A stretch of DNA of 64,000 nucleotides from Achatina immaculata (Eukaryota; Mollusca; Gastropoda; Stylommatophora; Achatinidae): NCBI GenBank assembly GCA_009760885.1, contig CM019708.1, forward strand, positions 14,169,531 to 14,233,530, in the 5' to 3' direction. Position numbers and translations under genes: made by a program. The notes beneath the pieces are model-generated. The model was not told the origin of the DNA, did not search any database, and saw only the letters and a program-made list of their open reading frames with translations. The stretch's first letter is position 1, and every line of letters begins with the position of its first letter. Below, one piece after another: positions 11,598-23,725 of this stretch.

Positions 11598-12275
11598 GGT
11601 ATCTTATCTTACATCCTTCCTGTGCCGTTAAACGTCACATTGGGCTTGGATGGTGGTTTGCCAAGTTTTCCTGTTTTCTGCAAGCTTTCCAACCTCATCA
11701 AGGGATTTTACGCCTACTAATATGGCCTCTCTTAACAATTTCCTCTTTAGAGTTTCACATGGTCTGCCTCTTTTTCACTGGCCTGTTGTGTTCCATTTGA
11801 TAGCTTGTTTTGGAATTCTCTGATTGTTTCTTCTCATCACGTGACTGATATATGTCTATCTCCTTTTTCTGATCATCCATATGACAGGTTGCTATTCACT
11901 CATCTGTTTTATCTCTGCATTGTTCTTGAATTTGTTTCACTTTATACCAAGTATTTTCCTTAGGCACTTTTTTTCAAAACAGTCTAATTTGTTGTTTATT
12001 TCTTTAGTAGTTTTCCAGCTTTCGCAAGCATAAATGAGGATGGATATCACATTTGAAATGAATAATCTTAACTTGGTTTTTGTGCTTGTAACTTCTGAAT
12101 TCCATATGTTCTCAAGATTCTTGAAGGTCAATGCTGCTTTTGCAATTCTAATTCTAATTTCCTTTCTGGTGTCATCATCCTGGTCTATGTAGCTGCTGAG
12201 GTATGCAAATTGGTTTACTTTTTCAACAGCTGTTCTTTCTATGTATATTTTTCCATCTGGATTAACAGTAAAAAA
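11598..12275 (-). mobile_element. RTE-type retrotransposon 3' fragment (family B2)
   Basis: Starts, on the minus strand, with FAYLSSYIDQDDDTRKEI and continues with ENIWNSEV, YACESWKTTKEI and a decayed GHVMR..KRGRP tail, ending in (TAAGATA)n at 11598-11610. Same family as 7112-8545; 5'-truncated. Confidence 0.85.
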
Positions 12276-12549
12276 CTGAAATCTTAGCATCAGGAAAATT
12301 TTTAAAGTATGAGTGAACAAGAAACTGGCAAATATGTGATATCAGAATTCTTTAACTGGAATTCCTATTTAAGGTGTAGATTATGTTACTGAGATTTTTT
12401 GTCATTTTTTTTTGGGTTTGTTTTGTTTTTTTTAAAAATCTCTGGGGAAGTGCAAACTGGATGTTCTCAGCATCCAGTGCTGTGAAAATGTTGAAACACA
12501 GGACCCCCATGTCAAAAAGCAAAAATGAAGTGTATTCAAGCGGCTTGTC

Positions 12550-12902
12550 CAATGTTCCCTCTAAGGTTTTGTGGTTCATGCGCAAAATTTTGAAACTGTG
12601 TGGCAGTATATTCTCAAATAAAAATTATATGCACAAATGTGCTCATACCCACAAATTACACAGTATGATTTAAAATTCTAATTAAAAAATTATACAAGTA
12701 AAATCCACATTGAGATAAATCACTTCACCATGCAAAACTTTCATTGTTTCACATCTGAAAAATTTGTATGACAGCACAGAGTGACATTATGGAAAAAAAA
12801 AATTCATTTTTTAAAAAATTTGCATGATATGTAAAATTTTATGTGCAGCATGATTTTCTTGTCTGTATGGACATGCTGCCACACAGCTTAGAGGGAACAC
12901 TG
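12550..12902. mobile_element. hAT-like MITE
   Basis: Termini CAATGTTCCCTCTAAG and, inverted at the right end, CAGTGTTCCCTCTAAG. This terminal sequence resembles Tip100-type hAT elements. 353 bp, A/T-rich, non-coding. The 8-bp flanks (GGCTTGTC, ACTCCAGA) do not match, so the target-site duplication is lost or the ends are slightly off. Confidence 0.6.
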
Positions 12903-13004
12903 ACTCCAGACTCGGAGTTGTCTTAAAAAATGCAAATTTCTTAGCAGAGTCCACCACCAAGGCAGCACAATCAGGCATTAACCAGATTGAACCTGCTACA
13001 AGAA

Positions 13005-14133
13005 GCAACAAGAGACAGATGGTATATGGTCTTGGGTCACTAGATGCAACAACAGAGAGATGGTATATGGTCTTAGGTTACTAGAGGCAACAATAGAGAG
13101 ATGGTATATGGTCTTAGGTTACTAAAGGCAACAACAGACAGATGGTATATGGTCTTGGATTGTTAGAGGCAACAAGAGACAGATGGTATATGGTCTTAGG
13201 TTACTAGAGGCAACAAGAGACAGATGGTATATGGTCTTAGGTTACTAGAGGCAACAACAGACAGATGGTATATGGTCTTAGGTTACTAGAGGCAACAACA
13301 GACAGATGGTATATGGTCTTAGGTTACTAGAGGCAACAACAGACAGATGGTATATGGTCTTAGGTTACTAGAGGCAACAACAGACAGATGGTATATGGTC
13401 TTAGGTTACTAGAGGCAACAACAGACAGATGGTATATGGTCTTAGGTTACTAGAGGCAACAACAGACAGATGGTATATGGTCTTAGGTTACTAGAGGCAA
13501 CAAGAGACAGATGGTATATGGTCTTAGGTTACTAAAGGCAACAACAGACAGATGGTATATGGTCTTAGGTTACTAGAGGCAACAAGAGACAGATGGTATA
13601 TGGTCTTAGGTTACTAAAGGCAACAACAGACAGATAGTAAATAGTCTTTCTTAAGTTACTAAAGGCAACAACAGACAGATGGTATATGGTCTTAGGTTAC
13701 TAAAGGCAACAACAGACAGATGGTATATGGTCTTAGGTTACTAAAGGCAACAACAGACAGATGGTATATGGTCTTAGGTTACTAAAGGCAACAACAGACA
13801 GATGGTATAAGGTCTTGGGTCACTAGAAGCAACAACAGACAGATGGTATATGGTCTTAAGTCACTGAGGCAACAACAGAGAGATGGTATATGGTCTTAGG
13901 TTACTAGAGCCAACAATAGAGAGATGGTATATGGTCTTGGGATACTAGAGGCAACAACAGAGAGAAGAAATATGGTCTTGGGTTGCTAGAAGCAACAAGA
14001 GACAGATGGTATATGGTCTTATGTTACTAGAGGCAATGTTACTAGAGGCAACAACAGAAAGATGATCTTAAGCAAAAGGAAAGAGATGGTTTATGGTCTT
14101 AGGTTAACAGAAGCAACAACAGACAGATGGTAT
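13005..14133. repeat. 41-bp minisatellite, about 27 units
   Basis: Units of the form ACAGATGGTATATGGTCTTA + GGTTACTAGAGGCAACA.CAG, period 41 bp, most nearly identical in the centre and diverging toward both edges (13960-14133). Confidence 0.95.
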
Positions 14134-14540
14134 ATGGTTTTCTATCTGTGGTTCTCTAGCTCTACAAACTGTGCTACCACTCTGTCATTATCTCAGATCC
14201 CATTAGATTTGGTTAAAATAACCATCTTTACACACCAGACATGCTCATATGTTTATTTACAGTTCCCCTACTGTTCCTTGCATAATATATGCCTCTTATT
14301 CTTCCTCAATTCTTATTTAATGTTTACTATAAATAAATGGGTAACTTTTTAATGGAGTGAAAGTATTAATAGCTAATAAAATGAAGAGAAAGTCTCAACT
14401 CTGACACAGACAAACCACCAACAGGCCTTTCTGTCTGCACTAAACTTCAAAAGGGCATTTGCTCTGTTGTGTGGTAGTTGGCAGCTCAGTCAGTCAGTCA
14501 TTTGCATGTGCCTTGTGGAACTTTGCCTCCCTAACAGCTC
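14134..14540. other. Non-coding stretch, nothing recognised
   Basis: Downstream of the 41-bp array; no coding or repeat signal I can support. Confidence 0.4.
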
Positions 14541-14549
14541 TGCTACATC

Positions 14550-14870
14550 CAATCGCAGATCGTCAACAATGTCTACCAGCCATCTTTGACCTGGTCTTTC
14601 TCTCTTTTTCCCATTATGTAACTTTCCAAGACTGTCTTCTCTAAATTCTCATGACGTTTAATGTGTCCAAAATATTTAAGTATTCTCTGTTTAATCCTCT
14701 TTACTAGCCAACCTTCTTCAATATTAAATTCTTGTAGTATAGTGTATGGATATATTTGTTCTTTTTTGGTGTCCATGATATCTGAAGAACTCTTCTGTAG
14801 CATTTACATTCAAAAGCATTTATGTGTTTCTCAGCTGTTTTGTTTGCTGCTAGGCTGTGATATTTGTAGC
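14550..14870 (-). mobile_element. RTE-like retrotransposon, C-terminal fragment
   Basis: The minus strand reads IMDTKKEQIYPYTILQEFNI, then RILKYFGHIKRHENLEKTVL and GKREKDQVKDGW, matching the tail of RTE reverse transcriptases (YFGHIxRxxxLEK...GxRxRGRPxxxW). Decayed and short. Confidence 0.75.
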
Positions 14871-14879
14871 TTCAGTCTG

Positions 14880-15606
14880 ACATGCCCTACTTCAGCATGG
14901 TATACACTCAGGACCAGATTTGCCTTCATATTTCAATCCTTATTCACTCATCCTGAGACACTAACTAGCGGCAGAGTACTGTGGCTTGCTAATCCTGAAG
15001 CTATGGGTTGTTGACTGCTATCTTACTCATTAAAGTAATGAGTCTTTGGCACCCACCTGCAGGCCAGTCCTACATCTAATTCACTATAGCAGTGTAATCT
15101 ACTAACAGATTTATGGGTACAGTTTTTATAGTATTTATCTACAACAAAGGAAATATTATTATATATGAAAATGATAAATGTACATAGTTTGATGGTATAT
15201 AAATGTATGGACAATTTCTTTTAAAAGAAACCATAAAAATGTAACAAACAAACAGAATATAAAAATTAAAACTGACACAAAATTATATTAATATTTGTTG
15301 AAGCTTTTTGGCTTTATGCCATTCTTACTCATTACTGTAGTTAAAAGCAGGCCATTCTCTAGAAATATACCAATAAAACTGATAAAGCAGATAATCATCT
15401 ACATAAAAAAAAATAAATATTTGTAATCTTTTACATACTAACAGAACTGATAACTTGTTACACACCACAGAAATTAACATTCTTTAATATATCAAGAAAA
15501 CTGGCGATCTTTTGTATTCCAGAAGAATAATCTTTTATATCAACAACAGAACTGTTTGTGATCTAAATACCAAAGGCAATTAATAATTGTTTAAATACCA
15601 ATTGCA
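14880..15606. other. Non-coding A/T-rich stretch
   Basis: Low-complexity A/T-rich DNA up to the RTE copy at 15607. Blocks with ACTGATAA / AACTGGCGATCTTTT look like a very degenerate repeat at 15370-15560. Confidence 0.4.
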
Positions 15607-16858
15607 GTTGAATATGAAGACCATCGAACCATTAGTCTTATGAGCCATGTTACCAAAATCCTGCTTCGTATTGTCATGAGAAGATTCAGGGGCAAAATAA
15701 AACTAGAAATCGCTGAAGAACGGTGTGACTTCGTCGAAGGAAAAGTCATGAGTAATGCCATATATATATATATTTAGAACATTGATGGAAAGATCAACAG
15801 AAGTAAAAACGGACCCATATTTATGCTTCATAGACTACTGTAAAGCATTCGATAAAGTGAGACACACAGAAATTATAAGAATACTAGAAGACATCAACAT
15901 AGATGGGAAAGATCTGAAACTCATCAGAGTAGAGAACCAAATAGGAGGATTCCAAGACATAAAACTGGGAGTGAGACAAGGATGTGTTCTATCTCATAAC
16001 CTCTTCTCCTTGTACAGTGAAAACATAATGAGAAATATAGAGAGCTTGCCAGGAATATCAACTAGCAGGTACAACCTTAACAACTTAAGATATGCAGATG
16101 ACACAGTTCTGATTGTTAAAAGTGAAAGGGTGCTACAGGCTTTTTTAGACATCGTGGTTCGTGAAAGTAAAAGTAAAGGTCTCAGCATGAATAAAAAGAA
16201 GACTGAAGTGAAGGTCATCTCAAAGAAAAGAGTACCACCAAAATGTAGCATTACCATCGATGGCACAGAACTGAAAAAAGTTGATAGATTCAAGTCCTTA
16301 GGAACAATTATAACAGCTGATGGGAAATGTCACAATGAAATAAAAAGCAGACGTGCTCAGGCCAAGTCAGCATTCCAGAAAATGAGAAACATCTTGTGCA
16401 ACAGATTCATATCAATGGAAACAAGATTCTGAGTACTTAAATGTTACATCAAGCCAATTTTGTTTTATGGATGTGAAGCGTGGTCCATGAATAAGAGAGT
16501 ACAGCAAGAAATGGAGGCCATGGAAATATGGTTCATAAGAAGGATGTTGAAGGTACCATGGACAGCTAAGAAACCCAATGAAGAAGTCTTAAAAGAGGCT
16601 GGAGTTAAAAGGCAAGGACCAGAGGCAGACAAGTGAGATTTGTAGGACATTTTCTGAGAAGAGGAAAATTGGAACACATTCTGGCAACTGGAAAAATTGA
16701 GGGAAGAAGAGACAGAGGAAGACAGAGAGAGAGAAGTTGTTAGATGGGCTGTCAGTGTGGTTAGGAAGAAAGTCACCGGCGGATCTCATAATCATGTCTA
16801 AAGACAGGGAAATGTGGAGAGAAATGATCACCTATGCCACGTGGCACGGCACTTGATT
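15607..16858 (+). mobile_element. RTE/BovB-like retrotransposon, 5'-truncated (family A2)
   Basis: Reads EYEDHRTISLMSHVTKIL, LCFIDYCKAFDKVRHTEI (motif A), GVRQGCVLS (motif B), NNLRYADDTVLI (motif C), SLGTIITADGKCHNEI, CYIKPILFYGCEAWSM and KVPWTAKKPNEEV, ending TWHGT and a (GATT)n tail. Open for 225 codons but broken by a frameshift at about 15770 and a stop at 16432. The catalytic YADD is present. A short (TA)n sits at 15759-15775 inside the coding region. Confidence 0.88.
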
Positions 16859-17435
16859 GACTGATTAAATACCAAACAGAATCAGTTTTGAGGTACATTG
16901 GTACACAGACCATGCAGTCCATATTTTTTCAGTGGCAAATATACTTAGAGGGTGATTCACTACAACAATTATGGATTGGACTAAAAGACAACTGGTCTAA
17001 TCAAAATACCAATAATCACATCTATTTTTATCCTTTCTTTATTAAAATGTCATGTCTTTCATTTTATGTCTACAATAAATTTATGATGACAAATGTTATT
17101 TGTGACTATTAAAACTAGTTTTGTGAACATGGTCACATTTGATTAACAAAGCAATTAGTTCATTATTCTGAAGAGTCAACTGATACACAATTACATAATA
17201 ATAATAAATAATTTTTAAAATGGCACTGATCACTATCAAACATAGTTTACAAACGTCCGCATATTAAACTCCGTATCCAGCATAGAGATATGGTTACCTT
17301 GTGGGATTACAAAAACACAACGGACGGAGAACAGACACAAAACTATGAGAGCTTAGCTAAACCCACTGTCACAGTTCACGAACTGCACGGATTAGCAAAC
17401 TCCCTGAGCAGTATTCACGGGCATACAGTCTTTCT
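16169..17435. repeat. 1267-bp tandem duplication, copy 1
   Basis: Every landmark recurs exactly 1267 bp later (for example 16888 and 18155). Both ends carry the 8-bp microhomology AAAAGTAA. The unit holds the 3' 690 bp of the RTE copy plus about 575 bp of flanking host DNA. Confidence 0.97.
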
Positions 17436-18702
17436 AAAAGTAAAGGTCTCAGCATGAATAAAAAGAAGACTGAAGTGAAGGTCATCTCAAAGAAAAGAGT
17501 ACCACCAAAATGTAGCATTACCATCGATGGCACAGAACTGAAAAAAGTTGATAGATTCAAGTCCTTAGGAACAATTATAACAGCTGATGGGAAATGTCAC
17601 AATGAAATAAAAAGCAGACGTGCTCAGGCCAAGTCAGCATTCCAGAAAATGAGAAACATCTTGTGCAACAGATTCATATCAATGGAAACAAGATTCTGAG
17701 TACTTAAATGTTACATCAAGCCAATTTTGTTTTATGGATGTGAAGCGTGGTCCATGAATAAGAGAGTACAGCAAGAAATGGAGGCCATGGAAATATGGTT
17801 CATAAGAAGGATGTTGAAGGTACCATGGACAGCTAAGAAACCCAATGAAGAAGTCTTAAAAGAGGCTGGAGTTAAAAGGCAAGGACCAGAGGCAGACAAG
17901 TGAGATTTGTAGGACATTTTCTGAGAAGAGGAAAATTGGAACACATTCTGGCAACTGGAAAAATTGAGGGAAGAAGAGACAGAGGAAGACAGAGAGAGAG
18001 AAGTTGTTAGATGGGCTGTCAGTGTGGTTAGGAAGAAAGTCACCGGCGGATCTCATAATCATGTCTAAAGACAGGGAAATGTGGAGAGAAATGATCACCT
18101 ATGCCACGTGGCACGGCACTTGATTGACTGATTAAATACCAAACAGAATCAGTTTTGAGGTACATTGGTACACAGACCATGCAGTCCATATTTTTTCAGT
18201 GGCAAATATACTTAGAGGGTGATTCACTACAACAATTATGGATTGGACTAAAAGACAACTGGTCTAATCAAAATACCAATAATCACATCTATTTTTATCC
18301 TTTCTTTATTAAAATGTCATGTCTTTCATTTTATGTCTACAATAAATTTATGATGACAAATGTTATTTGTGACTATTAAAACTAGTTTTGTGAACATGGT
18401 CACATTTGATTAACAAAGCAATTAGTTCATTATTCTGAAGAGTCAACTGATACACAATTACATAATAATAATAAATAATTTTTAAAATGGCACTGATCAC
18501 TATCAAACATAGTTTACAAACGTCCGCATATTAAACTCCGTATCCAGCATAGAGATATGGTTACCTTGTGGGATTACAAAAACACAACGGACGGAGAACA
18601 GACACAAAACTATGAGAGCTTAGCTAAACCCACTGTCACAGTTCACGAACTGCACGGATTAGCAAACTCCCTGAGCAGTATTCACGGGCATACAGTCTTT
18701 CT
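17436..18702. repeat. 1267-bp tandem duplication, copy 2
   Basis: I found no difference from copy 1 by eye, so it is very young or an assembly artefact. It includes a second, headless copy of the RTE 3' end (17436-18125) with the same tail, which is therefore not an independent insertion. Confidence 0.97.
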
Positions 18703-18773
18703 AAAAGTAATCTACTGTTATCGTCACCTATAAACTTAACAAAAAAAGAAATAACCATAAAACAAATCTGTAC

Positions 18774-18870
18774 CTCATGAAATGAAATCTATGATGTGCT
18801 GCTGTTTTGAAAACATCTTTACTTCGAGAAAGGAATTCACTGCTGATGCCGCCATATTGTTTTTACCGGT
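18774..18870 (-). promoter_or_regulatory. Candidate promoter and first non-coding exon of the zinc-ribbon gene
   Basis: On the minus strand 18860-18848 reads ACAATATGGCGGC, a good match to the YY1 consensus (AAnATGGCGGC) that marks many metazoan transcription starts. About 75 bp downstream is a donor-like CATGAG|GTACAG (exon end 18774). An exon here would splice about 8.1 kb to the acceptor at 10649. The ATG inside the YY1 motif opens a frame that ends in TGA before the donor, so it would be non-coding leader. Inference only; no transcript evidence. Confidence 0.35.
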
Positions 18871-19599
18871 AGTTAGGGGCAAAAATGAAGCAGACGACTA
18901 TTTTCGTTACGCAAGCTTAATTGGCTAATATACATCGTGGAGAAGAAACTAAATTTAATTTTCATTTTGGCTGCATTAATGAACAAGCGTTACTCATATA
19001 TTATGAATTATTTATTGTAAGATTTATAATACTGCAAAATTTATAACAGTGCGGCAAATCTCATTGACCAGTGCAACATATGAGAAAGCAATATCTAAAT
19101 ATGTAAGGTGGGCGACCCTAAATAAAAATGGCATAAGCATCACTTCTTCAAAACTACGTTGCTGCTCTTGGTAGCTTTAATGAATGACACACTTTGGGTT
19201 TGCAAAAAACAGAGAGATGAAAACTGCGGTAAAACTATTTTAAACTAATGTTCAATTTTCCATCTACTTTTTGTGTTTTTATATGTTATTTTTGCCTACG
19301 ACCCTTGAAAAAAGACGTTTGTCGAAATACTGGGTTATTTTGTGTGTTCTTCATTTATACGTGCTCATCTTACTTTCTGCCATTCTTGTCCCTCCCCCCC
19401 CCCCCCCCACATTTCTCATTCTTTCTGTTTGTTTGCAAGCAGACGAAAGGGTAACGAAAATAAAAAAGATCTATGTACATTATTTCTGTAAAGACTGCAT
19501 GGAAACAAAATCGTTCATTATTCTTCCCATCGTCCGCACTTTCGTCTATTTGACCCTGTATCTGCTTCTGTCATGTTTATAATTTTGCAGTCTTTGCTT

Positions 19600-19600
<1 letters not shown>
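18871..19600. other. Upstream region, non-coding
   Basis: A/T-rich with a C run at 19393-19409 and (TC)n plus C run at 19603-19647. No supported gene. Confidence 0.4.
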
Positions 19601-19638
<38 letters not shown>

Positions 19639-19795
19639 CCCCCCCCCTTCTCTTTCCCTCCCCTCTTTATCCCTGCCCTCCCCTCCCCCTCTCTCTTCTG
19701 TTTTATACGGGAAGCAAAACTATGACTAATATGACAAACATTCACACATGTAAATTCGTCGTCATCATCAGTCCTCTGTACTCCCAATGGAGCAT

Positions 19796-20160
19796 AAGGC
19801 ACCAGTGAAAATTCTCCAGCTAGTCCTGTCATCAACGAAAGTTCTCCAGCCTGTCCTGTCATCAACGAAAGTTCTCCAGCCAATCCTGGCATCAACGAAA
19901 GTTCTCCAGCTAGTCCTGTCATCAACGAAAGTTCTCCAGCCAATCCTGGCATCAACGAAAGTTCTCCAGCTAGTCCTGGCATCAACGAAAGTTCTCCAGC
20001 TAGTCCTGGCATCAACGAAAGTTCTCCAGCTAGTCCTGTCATCAACGAAAGTTCTCCAGCTAGTCCTGTCATCAACGAAAGTTCTCCAGCTAGTCCTGTC
20101 ATCAACGAAAGTTCTCCAGCCTGTCTTGGCATCAACGAAAGTTCTCCAGCCTGTCTTGAG
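19796..20160. repeat. 30-bp minisatellite, about 12 units
   Basis: Unit ATCAACGAAAGTTCTCCAGC + TAGTCCTGTC, period exactly 30 bp, with TAGTCC/CCAATCC/CTGTCC variants. The period is a multiple of three, so all frames without a stop in one unit stay open on both strands. Confidence 0.95.
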
Positions 20161-20197
20161 CAAGTCAGGACACCTCAAACCACGCATTTCCGATTTT

Positions 20198-20545
20198 CTT
20201 TAGTTCTTCCTCATGTTCTCAGTGGCCTGCCACTCTGTATTTTCCCTTGAGGTGTCCAGGTCAAGGCGGTATCGAGATCTTTCCGTTCGGAGTATGTGGC
20301 CCAACCGTTTCCATCTTCGCCTTTTGGCCCCTTTAGTAATGTTCTCAGTGTGTTCTTCCCAATGTATTCTTAAAAATTTTTTTTCCTGAGATATCTTCAT
20401 TCAAATCTTCTCAGTCTACTTTCAGTTCTCTGATTAGTTCTCTGGTTAGTTCTCCATGTTTTGGCTGCATACAATAAAATGAAGCGGACACTGGATATAA
20501 CGATTCTGAGGTTGAGGCTCGTGTGAAGAATAAGGGATTCTCATG
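20198..20545 (-). mobile_element. Non-LTR retrotransposon, C-terminal fragment
   Basis: The minus strand reads LRIVISSVRFILLYAAKTWR, then KRRRWKRLGHILRTER and a QSGRPLRT-like tail. This matches the family C tail (LLYGSETWR...RWRWLGHVLR). Frameshifted. Confidence 0.75.
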
Positions 20546-20639
20546 TGTTTGCTAATTTGTTAAAGCCCTAAGATGGTTGTCAATTTCTTGTACATGTAGA
20601 TATTTCCTTCTCGATATTGCTGTCTGCAGAAATAAGGCT

Positions 20640-20645
<6 letters not shown>

Positions 20646-20703
<58 letters not shown>

Positions 20704-20970
20704 GGGGGGGGGTGGGGGAGACGCACACACACACACACAATTACTAGAATATTTTTTTTCTTTTAAAGGAAGGAGCAAGTTTATTCACTAATAAGTACAC
20801 AGTTATAACATTTTCAACTTACATCTTAATCTCTCTCTCTCTCTCTCTCTCACGCACAGACAGACGGACACACAGACAGACAGACACACAGGCACACACA
20901 GACACACAGCCACACACAGGCACACACAGACACACACACAGACACACACAGACACACACACACATTCACA
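20646..20970. repeat. Microsatellite cluster (GA)n, G run, (AC)n, (TC)n, (CACAGA)n
   Basis: (GA)n at 20646-20700, poly-G at 20702-20718, (AC)n at 20721-20740, (TC)n at 20830-20851, and a CACAGACA-type repeat at 20853-20970. Confidence 0.95.
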
Positions 20971-21145
20971 AATAAGAAAGAAGGAAAGAAAATCTAAATT
21001 TACATACAAGATTTATAAGAAATAAGAACGGGAAAAGGGTGTATTTAGTCGTGATTTATAAGTAGTTGTGTCCGAGAGGGCGTATAGCAAAATTTTGTTA
21101 ATGTTTAAATAAGACTTATGTGTGTGATACTAGCCTGAGGGGGTG

Positions 21146-21500
21146 GTAGCAAAGAGAGGGTGGAGAAAGAGAGGCTGGTAACCAAGAGAGGGTAGAGAAA
21201 ATAGGGGCTGGTAGCAAAGAGAGGGTCGAGAAAATAGGGGCTGGTAGCAAAGAGAGGGTGGAGAAAATAGGGGCTGGTAGCAAAGAGAAGGTGGAGAAAA
21301 GAGGGGCTGGTAGCAAAAGGGGGTGGAGAAAAGAGGGGCTGGTAGCAAAGAGAGGGTGGAGAAAGAGGGGCTGGTAGCAAAGAGAGGGTGGAGAAAGAGG
21401 GGCTGGTAGCAAAGAGAGGGTGGAGAAAGAGGGGCTGGTAGCAAAGAGAGGGTGGAGAAAGAGGGGCTGGTAGCAAAGAGAGGGTGGAGAAAGAGGCAGG
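21146..21500. repeat. 32-bp minisatellite, about 11 units
   Basis: Unit GAGGGGCTGGTAGCAAAGAG + AGGGTGGAGAAA, strongly purine-rich on the plus strand; period 32 bp with one 29-bp variant. Confidence 0.93.
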
Positions 21501-22398
21501 ATAGAAGGAAACAATGGCTGTCAAGGTGACTAGAACAAGTGAATGGAACTGTGGTAGGGTTTTTTTTATAAGTATAGTATCATGAAGGTTCTAGTAGGTT
21601 CGTTACAAGCGAGGAAAAGGTAGATGAAAACCTAGTAAGGAGGGAATATGATTATGGAGAAAGGGAAGGTTAAGTATAGCTGAATTTAGAATTAAATTCA
21701 GGTAGTTCCAGGTTCCAATATTCCTGAATGAAGCTGTTTTCGAGCGTCAGGCAGCTTCTGTTATCAGAGTAACATTGTGTGATGACTTGCATCTGTGGCT
21801 GGGGCCATTGAAATGATTTGGAAACTGGCTTATAAATAATTTGGTAGGTTTCATAAAAATGTGTTAGCATGCTGATACCTAATCTGAGACCGGTCTCCCA
21901 AGTTTAAGTTATTCTGCACTTTTCGCACATAGTGGCATATATTGCGTTAATTAAGGGAGTCTCATATGAATCGCTCATTGAACTTGAGGACAGTTTTGGG
22001 AATAGTAACAAATTTTGTTTCCCAGACAACAGGGCAAGTGACAGAGCCAAGACGGTGATACTTTCTAGTTCCGAAATTCTACAACACGATGTTGCGGTAG
22101 ACTGCAGTTCAGCCAAACAAAACAATAGAGATTTGTGGGGACACACGGAGCTACACGTTTTATTTTAAAAGTCGTCTTTTGATCTCAGCGGTTTATTTTC
22201 AATGAGAGTATTATGAGGATTAAGAAGATTACATTATTGTAATGCTCTATAATGGCAGGAGGTTGTGTGGACTTTGGCAATTTTTTCGGATTTTATTTAC
22301 TCAAAATCTTCCTTCATTTTCTTCCAGACTCCTCACCATGATTGACTACACCCCGTTCTCATCAATGTCTCTAAACTAGGTCATCAGTTGTTTTTGCT
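21501..22398. other. Non-coding stretch, short frames not supported
   Basis: Open frames of about 80 codons exist at 21904-22168 on both strands but show no recognisable domain and no splice-consistent context. Nothing else seen. Confidence 0.4.
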
Positions 22399-23725
22399 CT
22401 TTATTTATTTTGTCGCTTAAAAAAAAGTCTCCCAACTTTTGCTATGCAAACTCTGTGTTCTCTACAGCCCTATAAACACACTTCTATCGTTGCACATAGA
22501 TAATTCTGATATTCTTCGTTGATTGATCTCTTGATAACACCCTTTATCGGAGCAAACAATGAATATCTGATACACCATTAACGGCCATAGTTTTTGTCAG
22601 CAAAGCAACACACATACACCCATCATTGATAAAAGCACTAATCTACATCTAATCTATATAATACGTGTGTCTGATTACTGGATACACACACTGAAATATT
22701 TGCGAGCCAAACAGTAGGACGTACCAAAACAGATAATTTCAGTTGTGTTTTGAGCACGCTTTAAATATGGTTATTTTTGTTGTTGTTAATGAAAGTACTA
22801 CTTTAATTAATGAAAACACTATCTTATAATACATGAAGTACATAACATCGTGACCGCAGTACATGTTAAATAAAGAACAACGCACACATTTGTGAGAGCA
22901 TTATCCTTCAAATACGTAACTTATGATAATAATTTTCGCACGGTATTCTGGAAACACAATAATTTATTTGAAATGTATAAGTTTGGGAATGTAGTATTTG
23001 TGAAGTACATCATTTGTGATAGAAATAAATATGCACAGGAAGCATTTTTGTAACTTTGTGATAAGTTTGAATATAATATATATATATATATATACCCTAC
23101 CTAGTAGCAGTTTTCCATGTGACATACATACGAATGGCAGCAATATTAGTGACTTAACATATTACTTTGTATTAGAAAAAATTAATGTATGCATTTCATC
23201 ATAGAAAACAGTTTAGAAGCAGGAGTCAGCTGTTTGTGGAATTTAACACAAGTAATTTTGCCGAGATGTCAGTTATTTGTGAAATTTAACACAGATAATT
23301 TTGCAGAGAAGCTTCTCTCGTGACTGATTTTTAGCAATTTTTTTAAAGAGGTCACAATAACAGAAAGCTAATATTTATGTTGCAATGTCTAATTTTTTTG
23401 TGTGTGATAGTGTCCTCTATCTTCAACTTTGACCCTCATTTCCTTTACATTGACACAAGGGCTTTTCACGCTCTCCGTATATGACATTTGATCAGTTCTT
23501 TCAAGTACTCACGTCCCATACACGCTAACAGATCATAGCGCACTTTACTGAAGGCTTTTGTGAGTGCCAAGAAAAATATTTATCACAAATACTGTTTATG
23601 TTGAAGTTTAATTTTTATTTGTTTCATTACTCTGCCGTTAGTTCTTGATTCTTATAGGAAGAAAGACAAATGGCCTTCACATCTTCATGAGCAAAAGTTT
23701 ATTAATCTAACTTCGTTGCTTTGTA
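22399..23725. repeat. 1327-bp tandem duplication, copy 1
   Basis: The block starting CTTTATTTATTTTGTCGC recurs 1327 bp later, through a (TA)n tract at about 23079. Its contents are non-coding and not otherwise recognised. Confidence 0.95.

Noticed and set aside
16465..16831. Minus-strand frames of about 80-103 codons, repeated at 17732-18098
   Set aside because: Antisense shadows of the RTE reverse-transcriptase tail, copied by the 1267-bp duplication.
17454..18125. Second RTE copy as an independent insertion
   Set aside because: It is the duplicated 3' half of the copy at 15607, with identical flanks and no own target-site duplication.
21904..22168. Overlapping frames of about 80 codons on both strands
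   Set aside because: No recognisable domain, no splice support, typical of random open frames.
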